Assembly (NCBI GenBank): GCA_016213625.1
Contig: JACQZZ010000116.1
Span: forward strand, 98,823 to 162,822
Length of the DNA stretch: 64,000 bases
Direction of reading: 5' to 3'
Source: Actinomycetota bacterium
GTDB taxonomy: Bacteria; Actinomycetota; Acidimicrobiia; Acidimicrobiales; Ilumatobacteraceae
The notes under the pieces were generated by a model. The model worked only from the letters and a program-made list of their open reading frames with translations. It did not search any database and was not told the DNA's origin. The position numbers and the translations under genes are program-made. Shown piece after piece: positions 35,799 through 44,121 of the stretch (positions are counted from its first letter, which is position 1; each line of letters begins with the position of its first letter).

Positions 35799-37388
35799 AT
35801 GGCGATCGAACTCCCGACGGCCACCACGCTCGGTCCCACGATCGACGCGCTCCTCGCCAAGCGCGCGAACAGTCATCCCCACACCGTGTTCCTCCGGTTC
35901 GCCGACGGTGACCTCACGTTCGAGGCGACGCATCAGCGATCCGAGCGGTTGGCGGCGGGCCTCGCCTCGCTCGGCGTGTCGAAGGGCGATGTCGTGCCCG
36001 TGCTGCTGCCGAACTCGCCCGAGTTCGTGCTCACGTGGCTGGCGTTGTGCCGTCTGGGCGCGGTCGCCTGTCTGGTCAACACGGCCTTCCGTGGCCCGGC
36101 ACTCGCGCACGCCCTGGGAGTGACCGACGCGCACACGGTGGTGGTGCACGACGGGTTCGCGGAGCAGCTCGCCGAGGTCGCTCATGCGTTGCCCCATCTG
36201 GAGCGTGTGGTGGCGCTGGGTGACGTGCCCGCATCGGAGGTGGGGGAGGCCACGATGCTCCGTTGGCACGAGGTCGACGGCGCACCCGCAACCCTGCCGC
36301 CCCACGTCGGGCACGTGGCCACGGATCCGGCGATGATCCTGTTCACCTCGGGCACCACCGGGCCGTCGAAGGGCTGCGTGCTCTCGCATCGCTACACGTT
36401 GCGGCAGGCGTCGTTGATGGCGCAGCACCTCGGATTCCGCGACGACGACGTGCTGTACTGCCCGTTCCCGCTGTTCCACATCGACGCGACCGTGCTCACG
36501 GTGGCGCCGGCGCTGGTGCTGGGCACCACGGCAGCGATCGGTGAGCGGTTCTCGGTGTCGGGCTTCTGGCCCGAGGTGCGGCGCTTCGGTGCCACGGTGT
36601 TCGACTTCATGGGCGCCACGCTGACCATGTTGCACAAGCAGCCCGAGCAGCCCGACGACCTCGACAACCGGGTGCGGCTCGGGTGGGGCGTGCCGGTGCC
36701 GGAGTCCGCCGCGGCGTTCGAACGTCGCTTCGGATTGCAGCTCGTGGAGTTGTACGGCAGCACCGACGCCGGGTTGCCGATGTACCACCCGATCGACGTG
36801 CCACGCCGCCAGGGGTCGTGCGGCACGGTCATCGACGCCTACGACGTCCTCCTCGTGGATGCCGACGGGTTCGAGGTGCCTGTGGGGGAGCCGGGCGAGT
36901 TGTTGGTGCGGCCCAACGAGCCGTCGCTGATCGCCGATGGCTACTTCGGCATGCCGGAGGCCACCATGCGCGCACGCCGCAACCTGTGGTTCCACACCGG
37001 CGACCTACTGCGGCGCGACGCCGATGGCTTCTTCTACTTCGTCGGTCGACGCACCGACAGCATCCGCCGTCGCGGCGAGAACATCTCGGCCTTCGAGGTG
37101 GAGGAAGTGGTGAAGCTGCATCCCGCAGTGCTCGACGCCGCTGCCTATGGCGTGCCGAGCGAGTTCACCGAGGACGATGTGATGGTGGCCGTGGTGGTGC
37201 GCGCTGGCGCGACCTTCGACCCCGCCGAGCTCACGTCGTTCTGCATCGACCGGATGGCCCGACACATGGTGCCGCGCTACATCGACGTCGTGGACGAGCT
37301 GCCGCGCACACCCACCGAGAAGGTGCGCAAGGACGCGCTCCGCGAGCGTGGCCTCACGCCCACCACCTGGGACCGCGAGCGCGGTTAG
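35799..37388 (+). CDS. AMP-forming acyl-CoA ligase, CaiC-like
   Basis: 529-residue ANL-family ligase that activates a carboxylic acid via acyl-AMP. The P-loop is LFTSGTTGPSKG, A5 is ELYGSTDAG, A7 is WFHTGDLLRRDADGFFYFVGRRTDSIRRRGENIS, and the C-terminal Lys is in TPTEKVRKDALRERG. RRRGENISAFEVEEV and CPFPLFHIDATVLTVAPAL recall crotonobetaine/carnitine-CoA ligase, and the neighbours are carnitine genes, so a betaine substrate is likely though not certain. The start is the ATG after AACACT-N6 with no ribosome site. Its stop overlaps the convergent carnitine-dehydrogenase gene by 4 bp. Confidence 0.85.
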   Translation: MAIELPTATTLGPTIDALLAKRANSHPHTVFLRFADGDLTFEATHQRSERLAAGLASLGVSKGDVVPVLLPNSPEFVLTWLALCRLGAVACLVNTAFRGPALAHALGVTDAHTVVVHDGFAEQLAEVAHALPHLERVVALGDVPASEVGEATMLRWHEVDGAPATLPPHVGHVATDPAMILFTSGTTGPSKGCVLSHRYTLRQASLMAQHLGFRDDDVLYCPFPLFHIDATVLTVAPALVLGTTAAIGERFSVSGFWPEVRRFGATVFDFMGATLTMLHKQPEQPDDLDNRVRLGWGVPVPESAAAFERRFGLQLVELYGSTDAGLPMYHPIDVPRRQGSCGTVIDAYDVLLVDADGFEVPVGEPGELLVRPNEPSLIADGYFGMPEATMRARRNLWFHTGDLLRRDADGFFYFVGRRTDSIRRRGENISAFEVEEVVKLHPAVLDAAAYGVPSEFTEDDVMVAVVVRAGATFDPAELTSFCIDRMARHMVPRYIDVVDELPRTPTEKVRKDALRERGLTPTTWDRERG

Positions 37389-38872
37389 GCGCGGGGTTGG
37401 CCCACGAAGCGGCCGGCGTGCGTCGGCTTCGGGAGCTGCGAGTGGTGCGCGGCGAGGCGATCGAGGTTGGCGAGCAACTCGGGGCTGGCCGGTGAGGACT
37501 TGCCGGCAGCGGTGTCGACGTGCAGCATCAGGTGCTCGGCGGTGGCCACCACCGTGTCGTCGTCGGCGCGGTGGACGCTGGTGAAGTGATGCAGCCGCTT
37601 GGCATCGTGCGAGAGCAACTGCACCGTGGCGTACAACCGGTCGCCCGCCATCGCCTGCGCCCCGAAGTTCATGTGGCTCTCGACCGTGTAGTAGCTGCTG
37701 TGCGCGAGGTACTGGTCGTCGACGCCGATGAAGCGCATGATGCGGTCGCCGGCCTCGCTGGTGACCTGGAAGAACCGGCTGTCGTTCATGTGGCCGTTGT
37801 AGTCGACCCACTCGTCGGGCACGGTCACCTCGTACAGCCGCAGCGGTTGGTCGAGATCGTGCTCGGCATCGGGGTGCACGGCCCTCGCGAACAGTTGGCG
37901 CTCGAAGTTCTCGAGCACTTCGCCGGCGCCGTAGCCAACGCCGCGCAGGCCTTTCATCACCGAGATCAGACAGTCGTCGCGCAGCGCTTCGAGCTCGCGC
38001 AGCCCGACGCCGGCTGCCTGTGCGTCGCTCTGCCCCACCAGGGTGTCGAGCAACTCGTCGGTGAGCTCGGGGACGTCGGTGAGCTTGCTCCATGGCCATT
38101 GCAGCGACGGGCCGAACTGCGCCATGAAGTGACGCATGCCCGCCTCGCCGCCGGCGATGCGATAGATGAGCAACGTGCCCATGAAGCTCCAGCGCAGGCC
38201 GGGGCCGAAGCGGATGGCGTCGTCGATCTGCTGGGCGGTGGCCACGCCGTCGTTGATCATCCACAGCGCCTCGCGCCACAGCGCTTCCATCATTCGGTCG
38301 GCGACGAAGCCGTCGATCTCCACGTCGAGGTGGAGCGGGCGCATACCGATCGCGGTGTACACCTCGAAGGCCCGGTCCTTGGTGGCCTGCGACGTGAGGG
38401 CGCCACCGCAGATCTCCACGAGCGGCATCAGGTACACCGGGTTGAACGGGTGGCCGACGACGAGCCGCTCGGGGTGGGTCATGCCGTCCTGCATCTCGCT
38501 CGGCAGCAGGCCCGACGTGCTGGAGCCGAACACCACGTCGGCGGGAGCGACCGCGCTGGCGCGGCGGAGCAGCATCTGCTTCAGCTCCATGCGCTCGGGC
38601 GCGCTCTCCTGCACGAACTGCACCCCGGTGGCGGCCTCCTCCGGCGTGTCGACGAAGGTGAGCGTGCCCTCGGCAGGGAGCGAGGGTTGGTACAGCTTGG
38701 TCATCGCTCGACGAGCATTGGCCATCACCTCGCCCACCTTGCGCGGTGCTTCGGGATCGGGGTCGAACATCTTCACGTCGACGCCGTTGAGCAGGAAGCG
38801 GGCGGCCCAGCCGCCGCCGATGACCCCGCCGCCCAGCAGGCCGACGGTGTGGAGACCGGGAACGGGACTCAT
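37385..38872 (-). CDS. lcdH: L-carnitine dehydrogenase fused to betainyl-CoA thioesterase
   Basis: 495 residues with two domains. Residues 1 to about 325 are an NAD-dependent L-carnitine dehydrogenase: GLLGGGVIGGGWAARF, FVQESAPERMELK, GSSTSGLLPSE, the catalytic GHPFNPVYLMPLVE, and WREALWMINDGVAT. These are near-identical to the hallmark segments of Pseudomonas CdhA as I recall them. The C-terminal part from about residue 335 is a hotdog thioesterase (VPDEWVDYNGHMNDSRFF) matching CdhB. It oxidises carnitine to 3-dehydrocarnitine and releases glycine betaine from betainyl-CoA. One base separates it from the upstream cleavage-enzyme gene, so the two form an operon driven from operator D. Confidence 0.9.
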   Translation of the reverse strand: MSPVPGLHTVGLLGGGVIGGGWAARFLLNGVDVKMFDPDPEAPRKVGEVMANARRAMTKLYQPSLPAEGTLTFVDTPEEAATGVQFVQESAPERMELKQMLLRRASAVAPADVVFGSSTSGLLPSEMQDGMTHPERLVVGHPFNPVYLMPLVEICGGALTSQATKDRAFEVYTAIGMRPLHLDVEIDGFVADRMMEALWREALWMINDGVATAQQIDDAIRFGPGLRWSFMGTLLIYRIAGGEAGMRHFMAQFGPSLQWPWSKLTDVPELTDELLDTLVGQSDAQAAGVGLRELEALRDDCLISVMKGLRGVGYGAGEVLENFERQLFARAVHPDAEHDLDQPLRLYEVTVPDEWVDYNGHMNDSRFFQVTSEAGDRIMRFIGVDDQYLAHSSYYTVESHMNFGAQAMAGDRLYATVQLLSHDAKRLHHFTSVHRADDDTVVATAEHLMLHVDTAAGKSSPASPELLANLDRLAAHHSQLPKPTHAGRFVGQPRA

Positions 38873-38873
38873 C

Positions 38874-39767
38874 TCAGCGCTTCACGAGCTTCAGCTGGTC
38901 GCGCACGGCCTGCGGGCTCATGATCCTGGCGCCCATGGTCTCGAGCAGCAGCTTGGCGCGGGCGACGAGCATCTCGTTGGTGGCCAGCTGGCCCGGGCCG
39001 TTGTACAGGTTGTCCTCCAGCCCGACGCGCACGTTGCCACCGGCGAGCGCCGCCTGGGCGACGAACGGGATCTGCATGCGCGAGATGCTGAACGCCGAGA
39101 ACACGCAGTCGTTCGGCAGGCTGTTCACCAGTGCCGTGAAGGTGGTGGGATCGTCGGGTGCGCCGTAGGCGATGCCCATGCACAGCTGGATCATCACCGG
39201 GTCGTCGAGCAGGCCGTCCTTGATCATCTCCTTCACCTGCACGAGGTGACCGAAGTCGAACACCTCGAGCTCGGGACGCACACCGAGGTCCTGCACGATC
39301 TTGGCCATCTTGCGCAGCATGCCGGGAGTGTTGACCATGATGTAGTCGCCACCGGAGGCGAAGTTCATGGTGCCGCAGTCGAGCGTGCAGATCTCCGGAA
39401 GGAGCTTCGTGACGTGATCGAGTCGTTCGGTCGCGCCGGCCATGTCGGTGCCATCGGGATTCAACGGCAGCACATCCTCGTCACCACCGAGCACCATGTC
39501 GCCACCCATGCCCGCGGTGAAGTTGATGACCACGTCGACGTCGGCATCGCGGATGCGCTCCATCACTTCGGCGTAGTACTCGGTCTTGCGGCTGCCCAGT
39601 CCGGTCTCGGGCTCACGCACGTGGCAGTGCACCACGGCGGCGCCCGCCTTGGCGGCGGCGATGGCCGAGTTGGCGATCTGTTCGGGCGTGACCGGAACGT
39701 GCGGGCTCTTGTGAGCGGTGACCCCCGAGCCGGTGACCGCACAGGTGATGAACACGTCCCAATTCAT
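38874..39767 (-). CDS. cdhC: 3-Dehydrocarnitine cleavage enzyme (BKACE family, CdhC-like)
   Basis: 297-residue TIM-barrel beta-keto-acid cleavage enzyme using Zn and acetyl-CoA. Motifs: FITCAVTGSG, VVHCHVREPETGLGSR (His-x-His zinc ligands), FTAGMGGD, EICTLDCGTMNF, ELEVFDFGHL and GGNVRVGLEDNLY. Next to carnitine dehydrogenase the expected reaction is dehydrocarnitine plus acetyl-CoA giving betainyl-CoA and acetoacetate. The start is the ATG preceded by AAGGGGAAG; the open frame upstream lacks a ribosome site. Operator D lies about 40 bp upstream. Confidence 0.87.
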   Translation of the reverse strand: MNWDVFITCAVTGSGVTAHKSPHVPVTPEQIANSAIAAAKAGAAVVHCHVREPETGLGSRKTEYYAEVMERIRDADVDVVINFTAGMGGDMVLGGDEDVLPLNPDGTDMAGATERLDHVTKLLPEICTLDCGTMNFASGGDYIMVNTPGMLRKMAKIVQDLGVRPELEVFDFGHLVQVKEMIKDGLLDDPVMIQLCMGIAYGAPDDPTTFTALVNSLPNDCVFSAFSISRMQIPFVAQAALAGGNVRVGLEDNLYNGPGQLATNEMLVARAKLLLETMGARIMSPQAVRDQLKLVKR

Positions 39768-39805
39768 TGCTTCCCCTTCGACAGCGAGTCGTCGCCGGCG
39801 GTTTC

Positions 39806-39821
39806 CTGAACGGCCGGTCAA
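39806..39821. promoter_or_regulatory. Operator D
   Basis: CTGAACGGCCGGTCAA is CTGA-N8-TCAG with one mismatch. Like operator A it is preceded by GGTTTC. It sits between the divergent cdhC-like/lcdH operon and the NylB-like hydrolase gene. Confidence 0.5.
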
Positions 39822-39853
39822 CCCACGATCGTACAACGTGCAAGGCTGGTCGC

Positions 39854-41056
39854 ATGCACACCGAAGTCACCCGAACGAGGCCCGCACCCGCCCGTCGAGA
39901 GGGCGTCACCGACGACAACTGGCAGGAGGACCCGTACAACCGCTGGGGCTTCCGTCACGTGCGCGAGTTCACTCGCACCGCACGCATCAGCCGTGGTCAG
40001 GGCGCGGTGCGGCAGCTTCCGGAACGGCACACCGACCTGTCCGATTTCCTCACGGTGGTCGGTGACGAGGCGTTCACCCTGTGGGAGGCACTGGAGGCCG
40101 CCTACGTCGACGCCTTCGTGGTGGTGAACGGCGGCGCGATCGTGCACGAGTGGTACGCCGAGGGGATGGACCCTCATGGCACGCACCTGCTGATGTCGGT
40201 CTCCAAGTCACTCACCTCGACGCTCGTCGGCGTGCTCGTCGGCGAGGGCCTCGTGGACCCTGCCGAGCAGGCGGTCACCTACGTGCCCGCGCTGAAGGGC
40301 ACCGCCTGGGACGGCGCCACGGTGCAGCACCTGCTCGACATGTCGGCAGCAGTGATGTTCAACGAAGAGGATTACGACGATCCCGAGTCCGACGGCTGCC
40401 TCATCGAGTTCGCGTCGGGCTACCGACTCGGGCAACGAGACGACGTGCCCGGCGACACCGTGTCGTGGGTGGTGTCGCTCGATCCGCAGGGCGAGCACGG
40501 CGACCGGTTCCAGTACCGGTCCATCATCACCGACGTGCTCGGGATGGTCATCGAGTCGGTGACCGGGCAACGATTCACGGACGTCTTCTCCGACCGCATC
40601 TGGAGCCGCATCGGCGCCGAGCACGACGCCGACATCATCGTCGACCCCAAGGGCTTCCCGACGGTCGAGGGCGGCATCTGCACCACCGCTCGCGATCTCG
40701 CCAGGTTCGGGTTGCTGCATCTCGAGCGGGGCGCGGTGGGTGGCGCGCAGGTGGTGCCGGCGGAGTGGACCGATCGCATCCTGTGCGCCGATCCGGCGCT
40801 CATCGCGCGCTACGCGGCGAGCAGCTCCGGCGACCCGACCACGCCGCAGGCCTACTACCACGACTGTTGGTGGGTGTGGGACGCGGCGAAGGGTCGATAC
40901 GCGGGCCACGGCATCAACGGGCAGATGGTGCTGGTGGATCGCAGCACGAACACGGTCATCGCGATGATGTCCACGTGGCCGCACCGCATGGATCCGCATC
41001 TCTCCGACTTCGGCAGCCGCGTGGCCGCGGAACTGCTCGACCACCTCAGTCGCTGA
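39854..41056 (+). CDS. Serine hydrolase, beta-lactamase/NylB-like
   Basis: 400 residues of the class C beta-lactamase fold. The nucleophile tetrad SxxK is SVSKSLTSTLVGVL near residue 115, the Tyr motif is QYRSIITDVLG, and the C-terminal GHGINGQMVLVD matches the last beta strand region. The N-terminal phrase NRWGFRHVREFTRTARI and DMSAAVMFNEEDYDDPESD resemble 6-aminohexanoate-dimer hydrolase relatives. No signal peptide. The start ATG has AAGGCT ending 6 nt upstream and no ribosome site. Its end overlaps the convergent VOC gene by 11 bp. Operator D lies upstream. The substrate is unknown, perhaps an amide. Confidence 0.85.
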   Translation: MHTEVTRTRPAPARREGVTDDNWQEDPYNRWGFRHVREFTRTARISRGQGAVRQLPERHTDLSDFLTVVGDEAFTLWEALEAAYVDAFVVVNGGAIVHEWYAEGMDPHGTHLLMSVSKSLTSTLVGVLVGEGLVDPAEQAVTYVPALKGTAWDGATVQHLLDMSAAVMFNEEDYDDPESDGCLIEFASGYRLGQRDDVPGDTVSWVVSLDPQGEHGDRFQYRSIITDVLGMVIESVTGQRFTDVFSDRIWSRIGAEHDADIIVDPKGFPTVEGGICTTARDLARFGLLHLERGAVGGAQVVPAEWTDRILCADPALIARYAASSSGDPTTPQAYYHDCWWVWDAAKGRYAGHGINGQMVLVDRSTNTVIAMMSTWPHRMDPHLSDFGSRVAAELLDHLSR

Positions 41057-41423
41057 CGGGGAACCCTCCGAACCGCACGAGGTTGCCGTGCGGATCGATG
41101 ATGTTGAACTCCGTGGCGCCCCACGGCTGGGTGACCGGCGGATGGAACGTCGCCGGGTGGTGCACGACGATGTTCGACCAGTCGTGGTGGCAGGAGATCG
41201 CCTCCTCGGGCGTGTCGAAGCGCACGTAGCACGCCACGTCGTTCGTCCACCGGTCCACGTCGGGATCGTGCCAGAAGTGCAGTTCGATCGCGAGATCGTC
41301 GTGCCGGAGGATGAGGTACTCGTCCACCCATCGACCGATCTCGCGAAAGCCGAACTCGCGCCAGAACTCGGCGGTCAGGTCGAACGCGGGACTGGGGAGG
41401 ATCGGGATGGTGATGGCGCCCAT
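41046..41423 (-). CDS. VOC/glyoxalase-superfamily protein
   Basis: 125-residue single-domain vicinal-oxygen-chelate fold. It has the beta-alpha-beta-beta-beta layout with YLILRHDDLAIELHFWHDP and the C-terminal FNIIDPHGNLVRFG motif of bleomycin-resistance/glyoxalase proteins. It could be a small lyase, a dioxygenase or a binding protein. It overlaps the end of the serine-hydrolase gene. Confidence 0.82.
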   Translation of the reverse strand: MGAITIPILPSPAFDLTAEFWREFGFREIGRWVDEYLILRHDDLAIELHFWHDPDVDRWTNDVACYVRFDTPEEAISCHHDWSNIVVHHPATFHPPVTQPWGATEFNIIDPHGNLVRFGGFPVSD

Positions 41424-41483
41424 GACGGAGAGTCTTCCACCCCGTTCGCACTACGTTTCCGGACGAGCACGAAGGGGGCTGGC

Positions 41484-42296
41484 ATGGGTGATCGACTGCG
41501 GGGCAAGCGGGCCGTGGTGGTGGGCGCGGGCCAGACCCCGGGCGACACCATCGGCAACGGGCGAGCGATGGCGATGCTGTTCGCCCGAGAAGGCGCCCGC
41601 GTGCTGTGCGTGGACCGAATGATCGAGCGTGCGGAGGAGACCGTGGCGATGATCCGTGCCGAGGGTGGCGAGGCGACGGCGTTCGCAGCCGACATCGTGC
41701 ACGCCGACCAGGCGACCGCGGTGTCGGCGGCCGCAGTCGAGGAACTGGGCGGCATCGACGTGTTGGTCAACAACGTCGGCATCGGTGCAGGGCCGGGCGT
41801 GAGCGATGGCCCGGCGCATCACGCCGACGAGGCAGCGTTCGATCGCATCCTGGACGTGAATCTGAAGGGCATGTGGCTCACCACCAAGGCGGCGGTTCCG
41901 GTGATGCGCGAGACGGGCGCGGGGTCCATCGTGAACATCTCGTCGCTCGCCTCGCTGGCCGGCAACAACATGATCGCCTACGAAGTGTCGAAGGCGGCGG
42001 TGAACCGGCTCACGCTCAGCGTGGCGACGGCCAACGCGAAGTACGGCCTGCGCTGCAACGCCATCCTTCCCGGCCTGATGGACACGCCGATGGCCGTCGA
42101 CGGTGTGGCCCGCGCCATCGGTCGCCCGGTCGCCGACGTGCGCGCGGCTCGTGCGGCACGAGTGCCGCTGAAGGCCGCGATGGGCAGCGCCTGGGACACC
42201 GCCTACGCCGCGCTGTTCCTGGCCAGCGACGAGTCCAAGTTCGTCACCGGCGTCCTCCTCCCCGTCGACGGCGGCATGTCCGCCCGCATCGGCTGA
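41484..42296 (+). CDS. Short-chain dehydrogenase/reductase (SDR)
   Basis: 270 residues. Cofactor loop AVVVGAGQTPGDTIGNGRA is an extended variant of TGxxxGxG. NNVG is present, catalytic Ser is in IVNISSLAS, Tyr/Lys are in IAYEVSKAAV, and the C-terminal GVLLPVDGGMSARIG is typical. AAGGGGG precedes the ATG at about 5 nt. It oxidises or reduces an alcohol or ketone with NAD(P). Its function in the cluster is not clear. Confidence 0.9.
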   Translation: MGDRLRGKRAVVVGAGQTPGDTIGNGRAMAMLFAREGARVLCVDRMIERAEETVAMIRAEGGEATAFAADIVHADQATAVSAAAVEELGGIDVLVNNVGIGAGPGVSDGPAHHADEAAFDRILDVNLKGMWLTTKAAVPVMRETGAGSIVNISSLASLAGNNMIAYEVSKAAVNRLTLSVATANAKYGLRCNAILPGLMDTPMAVDGVARAIGRPVADVRAARAARVPLKAAMGSAWDTAYAALFLASDESKFVTGVLLPVDGGMSARIG

Positions 42297-42348
42297 CCGC
42301 GTCCGGAGATGTCAACTGCGACGGATGGCGGCAGGTATGGAAGTGGAC

Positions 42349-42558
42349 TCAGACCGGCGTGTCGCGCTGTACGGCACCAATGCCCATCTGACCACTCGAA
42401 CCCATCGCCGCCCACATACCGACCTGTCGACGCTTCTCGGCGTTGAGGGGGCCGGCGCAGTCCACATGGAGCGTGTGGCCATCGACCTCGACAACGTCGT
42501 CGCCGTCACGGAAGTTGACCCCGCACATTCGACAGCTCGTCGTATCGCCGTCACTCAT
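42349..42558 (-). CDS. Small putative zinc-binding protein
   Basis: 69 residues. The sequence TSCRMCGVNFRDGDDVVEVDGHTLHVDCAG gives a Cys-x2-Cys ... His-x3-Cys arrangement suited to one zinc ion, followed by a Lys/Arg and Met/Gly-rich tail. CATTGT ends 7 nt before the ATG, compatible with a leaderless start; no ribosome site. The rest of the 446-bp gap (42297-42742) shows only the terminator of the molybdenum-hydroxylase operon. I do not recognise the family; it could be spurious. Confidence 0.5.
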   Translation of the reverse strand: MSDGDTTSCRMCGVNFRDGDDVVEVDGHTLHVDCAGPLNAEKRRQVGMWAAMGSSGQMGIGAVQRDTPV

Positions 42559-42717
42559 GCCACCCACAATGACGGTGGCCGCCGCCATTGTCCAGCGAGC
42601 ATCAGTTTTGGGACGATGCAGCCCGAGAAGCCAGGTAGCGCCGAGTGTACGTTCTGTGCGCTGAGCGCAAGCGCGATCACAGGACGTGGGGGAACTCCCG
42701 GAGCGCTCGACATTCGA

Positions 42718-42741
42718 ACCGAGCCGAGGGTGCGGCTCGGT
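42718..42741 (-). terminator. Terminator of the pot/amine-oxidase/Mo-hydroxylase operon
   Basis: 8-bp perfect stem, ACCGAGCC / GGCTCGGT with an 8-nt loop. It lies one base after the stop codon of the operon's last gene on the minus strand. Confidence 0.6.
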
Positions 42742-42742
42742 G

Positions 42743-43233
<491 letters not shown>

Positions 43234-43237
<4 letters not shown>

Positions 43238-44121
43238 GACGCTGCTCCGATTCCGAGTGCACGATTCACCGGGATGGCGATGGATTCGCCCGATGCCCTG
43301 CGGGCTGCTGCCAGCACCGCTCGCGATGCCATGACCCCTACCGTGTGGCGGCGATAGCGATCCGATGCTCGCACGTCGCTGATCGGTCGCGCCTGTTCTG
43401 CGGCAGCATTGGCTGCGGCGGCGGCCACATCGGCGATGCTGCCGGCACCGAGCCCGGTGACCTCGATGATGGTGGGCGCGACCGCGGTGAGCGCGACGCG
43501 CACACCGGCCACCGACCCGTCGTCGGCCAACGTGACCGAGGCGGCGGCACCGACGACGGCGATCTCCATCGCTCGGCGGTACTCAAGGCGGAGGTAGGCG
43601 CTGTTCGTCCGGGCGGTCGGTGCGGGGATGTGCACGGCCACACAGAGCTCGTCGGACGAGGCTGACGTACGGCCTGGCGCCGTCCACAGTTCGGCCACGG
43701 ACACACGACGCGAACCACGTACGGACTGCAGCTCGACCTCGGCGCCCAGCACGACGAGCGGCGCCCCGGTGTCCATCGCAGGGGAGGCGTTCATGACGTT
43801 GCCACCAATGGTGCCCACGTTGCGGGTGGACGGCGACCCGACCAACGCACTGCCGTCGGCGAGCGCGGCGTAGACGGTGGAGAGCACCGGATGCGTCTCG
43901 ATCGTGTGGTGATTCACCAGTGCGCCGATGCATGCACCGGCATCGGTGATCTCCACGCACTTGAGGTCGTCGAGCCGGTCGATGGCCACCAGATCGGCGG
44001 GGAGCGGAGCCTTGCCGTGGCGAGCGCCGACCACCAGGTCGCTGCCACCGGCCACCGGGCGAGCGCCGGCAGACAGTGCGGCAAGGGCTTCGTCGAGTGT
44101 GGTGGCGATGACGAAGCTCAC
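43234..44121 (-). CDS. Molybdenum hydroxylase FAD (medium) subunit
   Basis: 295 residues starting with GTG, which overlaps the large-subunit stop (GTGA). FAD-binding PCMH-type domain with RPVAGGSDLVVGARHG and the second FAD loop TIGGNVMNASPAMDTGAPLV, then a CO-dehydrogenase-flavoprotein C-terminal domain. It passes electrons from the iron-sulfur subunit to the acceptor. Confidence 0.9.
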
